A stretch of 64,000 nucleotides of DNA from Nageia nagi (GCA_050084985.1 JBITNC010000001.1:124868001-124932000); one strand, 5' to 3'. Counted from the stretch's first letter, positions 1 to 12,075 are shown. Notes: generated by a model not told the origin, from the sequence alone. Numbers and translations: made by a program.

Positions 1-237
1 TAAGGTGGATTTTGGATTCTAAGTATAGTATCCTAAACCATCATATAATTTTCTTTACAATATGTATTCAATCCCTTTTATCATCTTGAGCTATATACCT
101 AAACCAACTTACCTCTCAAGGCTTAGCTAACATTCTTCATTTTCTCAAACCTAGCCTCCTTTTCTTTTTTCCATGCAAACAAAATTTTAGCTGATTAGAG
201 TTATTTTCCTTTTCTCTATGTCCCTTGACCAAAAAAA
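1..237 (-). pseudogene. LINE (L1-type) ORF2 C-terminal fragment, downstream of copia-1
   Basis: On the minus strand this stretch continues the LINE reverse transcriptase whose main body lies at 28851-32830. The first residues on this side read FFWS..IEKRK, followed by the KGGLGL-type motif that plant LINEs carry after the thumb, here broken by a one-base deletion and stops. The right flank of copia-1 ends in IDRICNK in the same frame, so the two fragments were contiguous before copia-1 inserted. The rest of ORF2 would lie left of the window. It is not functional. The split is direct observation after removing copia-1 and one AAAAA copy; the family assignment rests on recalled LINE motifs. Confidence 0.7.
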
Positions 238-733
238 TGTTGGAATGTATAATGCCATTATTGTAAAGGTTATGTAATAATTTCTATGTAAGTTCGCTAA
301 TACTTAAGGGTATCATTTGATACCTTAAGTATTTAAGTGAATATTATAATGTAACTTGTCCTACACTCCATGTCATGAGCATGCCCCTTGGGTAGAAGGA
401 TGTGTCATGCTTTTGTACATTGGATAAAAGAGTGATCCAAAAAGAGATTTTGACCTATAAATAGAAGGTTCCCTCTTTGTGATCACACACCAATTATGAG
501 TAAAGTTAGGCTATAAGGATAGTACTTAGGAGTTGAGATTAGGAGGATTATAAGAGAGTTGTATTTATGATTGAAGTAAAGATCTAGTTAGTGGATGTAC
601 TCCTAGTTGGAGGAACTACTTACATCTTGTGTTGTGTTGTGAGATTGCTTTGTGAGTTTGTTAGATGTGAGTTGTGAGCTTTCATGTGATCTTGGTTGTT
701 TACTAAATTATATTGTTAGTGTGTATTCTTTCA
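238..733 (+). repeat. Copia-1 5' LTR
   Basis: It starts TGTTGGAATG and ends ..TTCTTTCA, and matches 28348-28850 along its length with scattered substitutions and small indels. It contains the palindrome-like segment TACCTTAAGTATTTAAG, a TATA box and a transcribed R/U5 part. It resembles the copia-2 LTRs at 51916 and 56050 in layout and in several short blocks, for example GGATGTACTC and CCCTTGGGTA. Confidence 0.9.
456..463 (+). promoter_or_regulatory. TATA box of copia-1 5' LTR
   Basis: TATAAATA lies about 280 bp before the LTR end and is followed by AGAAGG. The same octamer occurs at 28566-28573 in the 3' LTR and at the matching place in both copia-2 LTRs (52111, 56227), so it is the likely core promoter of the family. 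Confidence 0.65.
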
Positions 734-736
734 ATT

Positions 737-747
737 TGGTATCAGAC
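737..747 (+). other. Copia-1 primer binding site (initiator tRNA-Met)
   Basis: TGGTATCAGAC begins three bases after the LTR end. It matches the plant initiator-Met complement TGGTATCAGAGC for ten bases and then diverges. It primes minus-strand DNA synthesis during reverse transcription. Confidence 0.8.
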
Positions 748-1988
748 TTGGTGTAGAAGCTCTCTTCTTAGCATGAAAGCTCTTCTTTTTGGAGTGGAAC
801 TCTACTTCTATAACTTTGTGATCTTCATTCCTTCTACACCTCCTTCTTTCCTTCATTATTGAGGTAAAACTAAGAGAAGGTATAAAATCCTTCCCTCTTG
901 GTTATTTTTTATTATTTCATCATTTTACTAACATATTATTTACTATGTGTTAGTTATTTTGAGCTTAATATGGTTAACAAATTGCAAAAAGTAAAAAAAA
1001 GATTATACTAACCCCCTATGTTACTTGCAATTTTTTAATTGCTACAATTTTTTAAGAAAAAGGGTTATTATTATACAAATGTTTTGTGTAATATTACAAA
1101 ATATACTTAAAATAAATATGGTGCATTTTTTTTTTTTTTTTTAAAAGAGGCATTTTTTGAACACTAATTTTTTTATTAGGAGCATTTTTACCATATTCTT
1201 CAAAAATGTTAAAGAAATACACTTGTTTTTGAACATTTTTTTTAGAAATGTTAAGATTAAAAAAAATATTACTTGTTAGCATTTTTTACAATATATATAT
1301 TCAAAAATTGGAACAATGAGAATATTGTTTGGATGCACCTTATACATATTTACAATATTTAAAATGGGGAGAGCTTAAAGTTTTTTTTTCCTAGTTGTGT
1401 TTTTTGGCAACTACCTCCCTTCTCACAACCATTCATCAGAACAACTAGAAGAAAAAAAAAAGCTACCAATGGAGGACTTCTATTTAGATGGGGATCTGTG
1501 GTAGCCTGGTGGTAGTGGAAACTCATGTCTCATGCAGCTACAACCCCCTTTCCATATGGTCTATGCAACCCAATGACCTTCATCGCCCCATACCTCTCCT
1601 TTGGCCTACCACCCTCCATTGACCTCTATATTTTGTGCCCCCTACCCTCTTCATTGCTTAACTTCCCCTCTTTGTGTGATATTCCTATGTGCATCTCTAC
1701 TCCCTCCTCACCTCCTCCCCTCCACCATGAATTAATTACTCATGCACCTTTTTTTTTTTATGCTTTTTTTGTACATGGCTCCCAACTTCATTCCCATTAA
1801 TGAGTCCATTTCCTCTTTGGTCAGGCTCATTTATTTTTTTCCTCTCCTTTCATGCTTTCTCATTATATTTAAGAGGGAAACACATTTTTTTTTTACTTTT
1901 TTTATTTTGTTGGATGTACTAGAATTAATTTTGCTTTTAAAGAGGACTCCCTTAATGTGGAGTGAAAGATTAAAAGGAATTAAATGCA
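748..1988 (+). other. Copia-1 leader, first part (non-coding)
   Basis: This is the untranslated region between the primer site and the gypsy-A insertion. It has GAGGTAAAA at 861-869 and GAAGGTATA at 876-884. The same two motifs occur in the same order after the copia-2 primer site (52468, 52483) and look like 5' splice sites. An imperfect inverted repeat around TTGCAAAAAGT and ACTTGCAA sits near 978-1037, followed by T-rich tracts and a pyrimidine-rich stretch (1460-1860). Small open frames here are low-complexity and not convincing. Confidence 0.55.
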
Positions 1989-3089
1989 CTTACTATTGAT
2001 CAGTATAGTGTAACCTTAAAGGGTTTAGTCTAGTATGTTCTCCACTACCCATAATGGTAGGTTCCTTGAAAGAGCAAAAGGTGGTGGGGATGCGATCGTG
2101 TTAGTTTTTTGCTCAATCTCTAGTTTATAGGTTCGATTCCTATCTATATTTAAGTTTTAAAGTAACTGAAAAAAAAATGAAAGGATAAAGTGTTACAGGA
2201 GAGAGATAAGTAAATAAAAAAAGATTTAAGACAAGAAATATACAACTCAAGCATCAGCATGGGTAGTAATCCATGGCCAAGGTCAAGAATAGCAAGCTAT
2301 CTTGCACCTGGGTCTCGCAATCATAATACACAACCATAATTTGAAGAAAACATTTCACACATAACATCCACAAAAGTAATAAATAGCCACTTTATTGCAA
2401 GAGGGAAAAGCGTTGTCTATTTATATTATCATATGTGAATATATCTTACAGATTTGAGCAAATTTGCTAGAATGTTCGACCCTTTTGATCTCTAAAAGTT
2501 AGCTATTTATACATCCTTCCCCTCTTCTTAGGTGGTTGTGTTTCATTAATATTCATAATTTCTCACATTGAATGAAGCAATTAAAATAGCACTATTTACA
2601 ATAAATACTACAAATGTGTTAGATTACACAATGAATAAGTACCCATAGCATGACTATCTAGGAAGCAATTTCTGAAATCATGTCTATAGAGCCGTAATCC
2701 TTCTAACATGTCATTGACTACTCTTTCTTCAGCTTGTAGTTGATTGAATATGGCATTATGGCTATCTAAATAATTATTTGTTTGCAAATTGATGGGTACA
2801 ATTGGTACTATGCTCTATCAAATACTATCTACTTCTCTGTAACCTTTATGATCTCTACTATAGATGTTAGTAATCAGAGTAATGGTGGTTGGTAAATATT
2901 ATGTCAACTTGGTTTGAGAAGAAACTACCACTATTATTGAAAATGAGTTGGTGTTGACACATTAACAAGGCCCTAAAGGTGAAACACTTAAATAAAGTGG
3001 ACTTGAGTGTTCTTTCTTATGCATTACTCTTACCTTTACTTGGTGGGTTATATTTTCTTTGTTCAAGCTTTGTTGATGATCTAGCTCTT

Positions 3090-3360
3090 CCAAGACCCGT
3101 TGATTTCTATCAAAAACTATGACATCATCACTTAGAATCAATTGGCTTTGTTTGATGTCTTTATAAATCTTTATCCACCATTGCTTATTCTAGGACCTAC
3201 TAATTTCAATCAAAAATTATGACATCATCACTTAGAATTGATGAGCTTTGTTTGATGTCTTCATGAATCTTCACCCACAATTGCTTGTTCCAGGATCCAC
3301 TATTTTTAATCAAAAACTATGATTTCATCACTTAGAATCGATGGACTCTATTAGATGTCT
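3090..3360. repeat. 100-bp tandem repeat inside gypsy-A LTR
   Basis: Three units start with TGA(C/T)(A/T)TCATCACTTAGAAT at 3120, 3220 and 3320, exactly 100 bp apart. The right LTR has the same three at 15245, 15345 and 15445. The core also recurs four times in the diverged LTR at 62029-62343, so the motif is conserved better than its surroundings. Confidence 0.8.
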
Positions 3361-3369
3361 TGGATTTGA

Positions 3370-3715
3370 ATGTATACAACTCCCAAACACTTGTATTAAC
3401 AATTCTTGGACACTCTAAAGGAATGAATATAACTCCTAAACACTTGTATTTATAATTCTCAAGCACTCTAAGATAAAGAAAATAACTCTCGAACACTCTT
3501 ATTTACAATTCTTTGACACTCTAAGAGAAAGAAAATAACTCTCAAATACTTGTATTTACAATTCCTGAGCACTTTAAGAGAAAGAAAATAACTCCTGAAC
3601 ACTCTTATTTACAATTCTTAGGCACTCTAAGAGAAACAAAATAACTCCCAAACACTTGTATTTACAATTCTAGGCACTCTAAGAGAAAGAAAAACAACTC
3701 CTAAACACTCTTATG
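3370..3715. repeat. 53-bp tandem repeat inside gypsy-A LTR
   Basis: About six and a half units read AACTC..(A/C)AACACT(T)GTATTTACAATTC.. followed by CACTCTAAGAGAAAGAAAAT, with a period near 53 bp. The same array is in the right LTR at about 15499-15840, so it predates insertion. Confidence 0.8.
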
Positions 3716-3804
3716 AGAAAGAAATGAGAATAGAATGAATTGATAAGAATAAAAGAATAATTTTGTATTACTCTAATTCAAAGTGTAATTATAAAAGAAT
3801 ACAA

Positions 3805-6800
3805 TCTTCTAGTGGCTCTTTGGGTCTCTACCTGCTAAGGAATAGTACCCTCTACTTTCTAATTCTATTAGCTTGTTCAAAGGTAGACTTGGTAGAGGTT
3901 TTAAGCTGCTAGAATCAGCTCTATCAGGAGGAATGGGTGCATCTTTTTATTTAGATATCTAATATCTTATAGTCAATCTACGATAAAATAGGGAATGTCT
4001 TAATCTTCATTATATATGCTCTAAACCCTTCAAAACATTTTCTAACCTTCCAGCATGCAAAAATATTATGATTGCTTTCTAAGCTAGCTCATTTATTTAT
4101 TGTAAGTCTAAAATTTGCGTCTCAAAAAAGGACTATTCAAGAAATTGAGTGGTATTGGCTACCCAATTGGCAGCATTACCTTGTACATTTTGTTCTTCCT
4201 AGAATTTGAGAGCTTTCATCTCAATCAAAGAATTAAAGAATTTGTTAATGAATTTGACCTTTGTTGTGAGTTGATGCTTATTGATATCCATGTTGAACAT
4301 CAAATTTTGGAGTTTAAATATATCTCAAATCCTCCTTATATACAACTATCTTAGGTTGGGAGTGATCGTTGCTATGTCTTTTTAGTTAGGACCCTTAAAT
4401 AAGCCTACATTTTTTCTAAGATTGACCTAGGCATGTCTAGAGCTAGCTGATGGAGAGTAGTTTGAATGTGGAACTACTTGATTACCTATATTATTTGTTC
4501 CTTCAATAGATGTAAGTGTGATAATGTTATCATTTATCTTTAACTTGCTCCACTAAGGATCTTTTAAAATTCTTTATGAGTAATAACAACTTTGAATTGT
4601 TATCAGATAAAACTTTATTTTTGCAATGATAGTTTGTAGCTTGATCTCAACCTGGTTGACCTTCTGAAGCATCAATGACTATAGCCTAAGCTTTGAGATC
4701 TTGTATTGTTCAATTTGCAACATCTAGCTCAACTTTTTGTTATTTTATGCTCTTATCAAATTTTGATTTTTGCTTATCAAGCTTTGCAATCAAGTCTCTA
4801 TTTTTATTCTACAATCTAGCTACTATTTTATCTTTAAAGGAGAATATTTCTTATATTGATTTTTTGTTCAATTTTTCTATCTTAGTCTCCATTGTTTGAA
4901 TACTTTTACCGGCTACCATTGAATTATTTACCAAGAATCTTGATTGGTTTATTGTTGGTGCACTCTACATATTTACATCAATTATAGCCATGGGAGCAGT
5001 GTTTAGTTGCCCTTCTTTAAGGCATCTATGCTATTTTAATATCTTCCATTTCTATCACCTTGCTCAAAATTCTCATTTTTGCTCACAATTAATGGGCTTT
5101 ACAATTTGTGTAGAAAAAATAGATTTTATCTCCTCTTGTGAGGCTATAGAATCAAAGAATGGAGAGGAGTAATTCCACTTGGAGTAGAATTCATAACCTG
5201 TTGGGTGGGCTATGATTGTTGAGCAGGTGTCAGCTCTTGAACTTATATTTCTTTCTTACTCTTCCATGACCTTATCTTTGTCATCAGCTTTATCCATTGG
5301 GTTAGATTCTTTCTTCTTTTAGATTCATCATCATCATCTCCTGATCCTCCTTTAGGTGCAACTATACAGATTTATTAGCTCCAAGTATGCTTCCCTTACC
5401 TTGTTGAGTTTGGGTTTGCTCTTTTTTGGGGGTTTATTCTTGCATCTAGGCTTCTTATGTAGCATAATGTTTTGCATCTTATAGCTCTCTTAACTCTTTT
5501 GTATCAAAAATCTCTACCTCTTTTGCCACTACCTTTGGAATTTCTTTTGTATCCTTTGAAGGTGGAGGTAGAGTCATTTGTGACTATGACCTTGTTGTAG
5601 TGGTGCGGGTTTTTTTACAAGCCTCTCTTCTTTTTCAAGGCTTGTTGTTTTGAGAAAGGGTTTGAATTTTCCTTTTTTTCTTTGGAAAAGGTTCTCAAGA
5701 AGAGGTGGTAGTGTGTGAATGATTTTGCTCTCCCTTTTTGAAATCTCAGCCATGCTAGATGGTTATCCTAGATATACTGCCTTGTTCTTATAGCAAATTT
5801 TCTTTGAAAATGAAGAGAAAGGGCCATCCCAACTTTGGAAAGGGATTTTTAGCATATTCAGCCTTCAGTACTTATTATATTTGAATTTCTCAAATAATTC
5901 ACTTCTATGTGGTGAATTTTTATTTATACTCAAATCTAAACTTTGTAAAATAATGAATTTTATTGAGAGCCCACCCAAGATTTGCTAAATAGGTGAGGAA
6001 TTTTAGGTTGAGGATAAAATCTTATTACTTATTTTCCCTAATATTTGTATTTCCTTATCCTCTCAAAGGGCCATCCAAGCCTTATTCAAGAGTGTGAACT
6101 CCCAATTAGGGTACACTTCTACCTCTTATTAGTTTTATTTACAAAATATTCTATATAGGCCTACTCTCATGGATAAAAGCTGACATTTTTTGCTTGACCT
6201 TATTACTTCGGTCATTTCTCCTAAGGGTCATACATCATGGAACTTCCACAATATCTAATTTAAAATTTTGTACAATGAATTTAGCTATACTATCTTTACA
6301 TCTTATTTCTAAGAGTAAAATTTTTAGTAGTTGGTATATCTAAATAGATTTAAAATTACCTCAAACCCATATTTGGTTTTTATGGCATAAATTTGCCTTC
6401 CCATTTCTATTAAATACCATTGGGGGTTACATACTTAGGTAATAAAAAAGGTTTCTCTAAAATACCCATACTTGATTATTATGGTGCGATCTCTTAAGAA
6501 GTACAAATCATTAATTTTGTTTCCTCCTTGTAGCTCTCTCATTGTATTTTATGCAGTCTAGTGGGAGTTTTTCCATCAAATTTGTATTATATTGCATATA
6601 ACTTATCCATAAATCATAGTATGATCTATGTAACTTACTCAAAACTAGTACCATCAAGTCGATTAGTATTGGTGCAGCATTAGGATTCATCAGTTGAACT
6701 GGTAACCTACCTCTATAAGTTTGTCAAAATTTTTATAGATGAAGAGCCACCAAAGATATGAAATGTGTTTGAAGCTTAATTTTTTAATTTGAATAGACAT

Positions 6801-8040
6801 CTCTTTATTTCATTAGTAATGAAAGCTAAAAATTCATAGCAAACATGAGCCTCTTTTAATATTGTAAGCCATACATACCATGGCTTCATCTACTTCAATC
6901 TGGGTTTTCTTTCTTAAAATAACTACCAATGCTTGCAACACTTCTCTATCCCTTTTTCTTGCAAATAGGGCTATCTAATAGCTTGGCTAGAGTTGGGCCT
7001 TCTTACTATCTTGATATCTTTCGCTAATCTAACTCACCATCTCATCTTGATTGAGATAGAAGTCATACTTCTCCTTTTTTAAAATCACATTGGAATCAGA
7101 GAGTAATCCAATACTACTTCAAACTTTGGCTCTGATGCATATCCCTCTTCTTGGTTCTTAAACATTCCTATCTCGTAACCCTTTTGGTTATGTTTGTGTG
7201 CTAATGAATATAACAGCTCAAGGTAAGTAAATGACTCATAGTAAACATAATAAGTTAAGGCCCTAGTCAATCATGACATCCTTTTTGGATGGGCTAGTGA
7301 CTTCCCTTTTTTGATGACCTTAGGTGTCATGTGCTATAGAAGAATGTGGCTAGGGTTAGCTCTCCATGTTTCCATGTGATTGATCCACCCCATCTCAATC
7401 CAATTTACTCCTAGGGCATTCTCAAGATATTCTTCCTGCATGGTTAGAAGGTCAATTTTAAGTTGATCTATTTCAGCTACAGAGGATGATTAAGAAGTTG
7501 CCATGATATCAACACCCTTCCTTGAACCTTTGGTTATTGTTTAAAAATGATAATCTAAGCTATGCAAGGTCCTACAACTTTCTATCTCTTGTTTCAATTC
7601 ACCTTTGAAATCTATAAGTTCTAAATGCTCTAAAAACTTGTGTGCTTGAAATTGGCTAAGTGTTGATCTAGAGGTATGGGGGAAATTTTATTCATCCAAG
7701 GTTGGTGAGTTTTCTATTAATGGTAATTTATATTTGAGGATCTCAAGACCCATTCATTGTATGGATTGAGTTGACATAAGTTGGATAAGTAGTTTCAAAG
7801 CATTCCAAACTTAATTTATGGTACTTGTGCAATAGTTTATTAAATCTAAGGAAATCTTTGCTTAAATGCTATCTTATTCAGTTCATGGTTGAGCAGTGTA
7901 TCAACAGTAACTCTTGGTCAAGCTAAATTATTGCTAAACATTAATGCCTACCTACTTTTTGAGAACTATGTGTAGAATATGTACAAGTCCCTCTTTTTTT
8001 AAACTATTTACAATATACATTACTTTGTAAGTACTATAAG
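3805..8040 (-). pseudogene. Gypsy-A extra 3' coding region (unidentified, coiled-coil and basic)
   Basis: This is about 4.2 kb between the end of integrase and the 3' LTR, on the same strand as pol. The minus strand shows coding-like stretches split by stops. Near 7270-7085 is a segment ending SEPKFEVVLDYSLIPM. Near 7000-6850 is one with RKRDREVLQALVVILRKK. An ATG near 5752 opens a basic stretch (MAEISKRESK). Near 5400 is a Lys-rich segment, near 5330-5260 an acidic one, and around 4950-4690 a heptad-like coiled coil rich in Lys, Leu and Glu. I do not recognise the protein. Extra ORFs between integrase and the 3' LTR are known in some plant gypsy lineages. A coiled-coil segment also occupies the equivalent place in the element at 63127-64000. 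Confidence 0.5.
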
Positions 8041-8044
8041 ATCA

Positions 8045-9125
8045 TCTCATCACTTGATAATGTTTCAAATAGATCTCATTGATGGGAATAGGTAATTCTT
8101 GAGACCTAATAATATCTTGTAATTTGAATGCATTACTTTGCATGGCTTGAGTGATGATGTAAGGTCTACTCTAAAGAGAATCAAATTTTTGATGTCTTTC
8201 AAGCTTTGCTCTTTCTTCATCCCATTTAAATACAATATCACCTGGTTCAAACTTCACCTAGGAAGATTCTTTCTTATCAAATCACTTCTTAACAATTTGT
8301 TGGTGATGCTAGAATGATTCATATGCTTTGTTCTAGTCTTCCTCCAATTTTATGAGCTAACTCTAACTGGATTGTAGTGGCTCAAAGTGATGGTCCTCCA
8401 TTTCTTGCAAGATTTTCAATGCTGGTAACTCCATGTGTATTGGTAACACAAGTCTTTTACGATATACTAATACTATGGGGATGTCTTTATTGTTGATTTT
8501 ATGCTGATCTTGTCTATCCATAATGCAATGTCTAATTGTGTATGCCATTATTTGGGATTCCCTTCATTGTTCTCTTGATTATCAACGTCAGATTTTTGTT
8601 AGTTGATTCAACTAACCCATTACTTTATGGGTAATAGTTTGAAGAGAATAACCATACACTCTATATTGAGCCATAAAGTTTGACAAACTACCTTCAATCA
8701 ATGTTAGACCATTTTTTGATACAATAGTCTATGGGATTCCAAAGTGAGTGATTATCCTTTTAATCATTTCTATTACTACTTCTTGATCTGTATTTTTACA
8801 TGACATAACCTCTGACCATCTAATGAAGTAATCTATTACAGTCAAAATAAACTTGTGGCCTACTGAGGAATTTGGATTTATAACTCCAATGAAGTCCATA
8901 CCCCATTGTTGAAAGGGTTCTTCGACTACCATAGCTTTAAGAGGCATTGCAGCTTGTCTCCTCTTTTTCACAAATCTGTTGCATTTGTCACATTCTCGGG
9001 GATCTTGAATGAATCTTGAAACATAATGGGCCAATAATATCTAGCTTGTAATACTTTTACTACTATAGTTGGTCCACTATAATGCCCACTAGAGAATTTG
9101 TAATGAAATTCATGCAATATTTTAC
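8045..9125 (-). pseudogene. Gypsy-A integrase
   Basis: On the minus strand the zinc-binding part (H..H..C..C, with LHEFHYKFSSGH and later CDKCNRF) lies near 9120-8975. The core follows with WGMDFIGVI, containing the first catalytic Asp, and IDYFIRW, at 9034-8729. Further down, RLVLPIHMELPAL (around 8460) and the GDIVFKWD/YLKHYQ type C-terminus near 8270-8050 match the tail of Tat-like integrases. No chromodomain follows. Several stops and frameshifts break the frame, so it is inactive. The enzyme would join the cDNA to host DNA. Confidence 0.82.
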
Positions 9126-9539
9126 AGGATTCATCTTGAGTCACACAACTTAGTTGGATTTGATCAAAAAAAATTTGTATCGATGGTCATCTATCAAGAT
9201 AAATTTAAGGGCATGCAACTTGAATCTCCTTTTTTAAAATTTGTTCAAAGCTTTAGGGTAGTTTGGAAATAAAATATGATTTGTTTAATCTAATGACTTT
9301 CTTGATTGAGTTGTTGTTCATCCTCCATAGGAGTGATCATATGTGAAGCTTCAACTATATCTTCATAGAAGTCCCTACCTCTAATCAGCTTGGTTGGCTT
9401 AATTTCTATATCATATTCCATTATTTAAGTAATTCAACCAACTTTTTCTTCAGCTAGATCTCCTTGTATAATATAATTTTTACATCTGGATGGATAGTAA
9501 ATACAAGGATTCTATAATAGGAGACATAATGATTGAATT

Positions 9540-10560
9540 TTTTAAGCCCCTTCATTATGAAAAACACTTATTTTTCAATAAATGAGTACCTTTGCTAGTG
9601 TTGATGTAGTGTTTGACTATGAAAGGGAATTGGATGTTCTTCATTGTTATCATTCTTTTATGCTAGAATTGTAGTAATTCTCCTATCTACTCCATGTGCA
9701 TACATGATGAAATCTTTTGCCATATTAAGATTTCTAAGAACAAGAGCTTATGTTATTGCTTTTTTTATTCCTTTGAAGGCTACTTTTTGCTTCATATGAC
9801 CAAAAAATACAATGTCTTTCTTTAACATTGAAGTGATTGAGGATACAATCTCTAAAAATTATTGATGAATTTTCTAACAAAATTGATTTGACCAAGGAAT
9901 GATTGTAATGCCTTCTTATGGAGGGAAGTTCCAGTGCTTATATAGCTTTTACTCTATCTAAATCAATTGCTAGTCCCTCTTTTGAGATAATGTGGCCAAG
10001 TAAATTTTTTTTTTAACCATAAAAATTGATTTTTTTAGGATTTATTGAAATGCCAAATTTCATGCATCTTTCAAAGACTTGTCTTAGATGTTCCAGGTGA
10101 TCATTATTACTTTTGAAAAAATTATGATATCATCTACATAGATCAGTATAATCTTATTTATTAGTTAACAAATAAATGATTCATGGCTCTCTGAAAGGTA
10201 GCTCCTGCATTAGAAAGATCAAATGGCATTTTTTAAAAACAAATGTCCTCCATTTAGTTGTAAATATAGTTTTGAATTGATCTTCATCTTTCACCCAAAT
10301 TTAGTTAAATCCTGAGTAACCATCAATCATTAAAAAATAGCAAGCTTTGGGTACTGTATGCAAGATTTGATCCATAGGAGGGAGAGGATAATTATCTTTA
10401 TGAGACATTTGATTCAAATTTCTAAAATCAAAAAAAGTTCTGATTTCTCCACTTTTCTTTCTAACAAAAACTAGATTTGCAACCTAAAAAGAATGCTTGA
10501 TAGGATAAATAATTTTTGAATCAAGTAGCTTGATTAACTCTTGTTTCATAGCTTTCTCAA
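9540..10560 (-). pseudogene. Gypsy-A reverse transcriptase and RNase H
   Basis: The minus strand shows the fingers/palm motifs HKDNYPLPPMDQIL and DGYSGFN (around 10400-10290), then MPFDLSNAGATFQRAMN, and the catalytic box YVDD in IYVDDII near 10135. A connection follows with SKEGLAID. The tethered RNase H reads FIMYAHGVDRRIT..HPIPFHSQTL around 9720-9590, with the catalytic Asp of its first motif (normally D-A-S) apparently lost to H-G-V. Stops (for example a TAA after GYSGFN) and frameshifts are frequent. It would make and process the element cDNA within the virus-like particle. Confidence 0.82.
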
Positions 10561-11080
10561 TTTTTGGGTTGATTAGTCTTTATTTTTGCCTGTATGATTT
10601 GACATTTGGTTCAAGCTCAATTATGTGTTGGATGACACTCTTGTCATATGTCTTAAGATCATCATAAGTCCAGGTAATTACTTGGGAAAACTTATGATAA
10701 ATTTGAGATATAACAACCTTTTCTATATTAAACACTCTAAACTAACTTTTATATACTTCTTGAGTTCTACTTCTAGCTCAACATAATTCTCCTTTAGGAT
10801 GGCCATAGACTTAGCCTTTTAGAATCTTTTGAATCAAATATCTTTTAAATTAGAGCAATCATTTTGGTATACATTGTTTCTAAGTTGAATAACATTTGAT
10901 TCTTGGAAATAATAAAGCATTTCTTGAATACCAAAAGTGTGAGCCACTACTTCATCCATGAGGAAGTTCATAATATGCTCATCAGAGTGAATAATTACTA
11001 GAAGTTTATAGCATTAGGTACTAAAGGCCTACATTGAATTTTGACTTCAAGAACTCTTCTTTTAAATGAAAGGATTATAA

Positions 11081-11453
11081 CATGCCCCTTTCCACAAGTG
11101 CATTAGCTATTTGATTGTACCTTCTAAGAATAGATATAAAATTGATAGCCAATAATACTCCAATAAATTCCACACTTACTCTTGTAGTTCTTTAGATAAT
11201 GATGTTTTGCACTAATCTAATTTTTGACCTACTTAATAACCATTTATGAATCACCATAGGACAATCAAGCATATGATGCCTATACTAATTGCTTTAGATA
11301 ACCTTAAATAAAGGGCTTCATACTCAATAACATTATTTGTACAAGTTCATAGTGAATCAAAAGAAGAATTTTTTAGTATTTCCCTTTGGAATTTGAACAC
11401 CACTCTAACTCCACATCCATGTTGCATCAGGATCCATCAAAATACATTGTCCA
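11081..11453 (-). pseudogene. Gypsy-A second RNase H-like domain, upstream of RT
   Basis: Read on the minus strand across two frames, this 124-codon stretch has the landmarks of a type-I/archaeal-like RNase H in order. WTMYFDGS at 11453-11430 carries the first Asp. A GCGVRVVF strand follows, then TNNVIEYEAL with the catalytic Glu, then YGDS with the second Asp. A C-terminal stretch ends in the equivalent of N..ANALVERG near 11090. The length fits the family. This is additional to the RNase H after RT at about 9600. Tat elements are known for a second RNase H, usually described after the first one; here it lies between protease and RT. The call is an inference from motifs in broken frames. Confidence 0.62.
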
Positions 11454-11929
11454 TATCTCATGTTCTTTACTAGTATGATTGAAATTGGTTGAGTTTTTTC
11501 ATATAAATAATAATTTTCCATACCAACATCTATGACCTAATAATTTAGATCATTTACTGAAATAACTTCAGTTGTTAGTAGTGATTCTCTTAGTATGTCG
11601 CTTTCATATACTTCCACTAGTTATGGATCATTCATACAATTTTTTTAGTGATCCTTTTAAGATGGATAGTTTTGGTGCCTTCATTCAAAATTTTTACTTG
11701 TTTATCTTGGAAAAGAAGGAGAAGTGACTGTAGTCTAAAGTAAGTATCCTCCTAATTTTTCAGTAAATTCTCTAAAAGAATTCCAAATAAAGGTGGAGAT
11801 CAACTATGATAATATCTTGGATAACACGAATATTAGGGAAAGCATTCAAATTATTTGAACTTCTTTGATACTACCAACTACATCTACTAAGGAAGATTCT
11901 AATTGTATAACACCTTAATAAATCTTGTA

Positions 11930-12075
11930 ATATATAGTTTCATTTCATCTGCAATAGCTTTAGAGATCATTGTTATTGTAACTTCGATATCAATCATACA
12001 GTTGTTCACTACCCAACCTACTAGTCTTAGAGATAAATAGAAAGGTGCAGTCTTGTTATACTTATTGGAGCTAGA
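11930..12075 (-). pseudogene. Gypsy-A aspartic protease remnant
   Basis: The minus strand reads PFYLSLRLVGWVVNNCMID followed by ..TMISKAIADEM. This matches the plant gypsy protease pattern of a conserved strand, a D-x-G-A active site and then an [IV]-[MI]-[PS] helix. The active site has decayed: the residues after Asp are I-E-V rather than V-G-A. It lies between gag and the upstream RNase H domain. Confidence 0.62.

Larger units (their letters stand above)
1994..3804 (-). repeat. Gypsy-A 3' LTR (left copy)
   Basis: It aligns from TATTGATCAGTATAG.. to ..AAGAATACA with 14121-15926, with many substitutions, so the element is not recent. It contains three 100-bp tandem units (about 3090-3360) and more than six 53-bp tandem units (about 3370-3715). 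A diverged third copy of the same LTR family lies at 60912-63126. Confidence 0.88.

Noticed and set aside
1525-1999. Two overlapping plus-strand frames, Pro/Ser-rich then hydrophobic, possibly a small secreted protein.
   Set aside because: They are driven by C/T-rich composition in the copia-1 leader, have no recognisable domain, and end at the gypsy-A insertion.
2105-2145. GGTTCGATTCC resembling a tRNA B box or SINE promoter.
   Set aside because: It is inside the gypsy-A LTR, no cloverleaf can be drawn around it, and the motif is not kept in the copies at 14250 and 61025.
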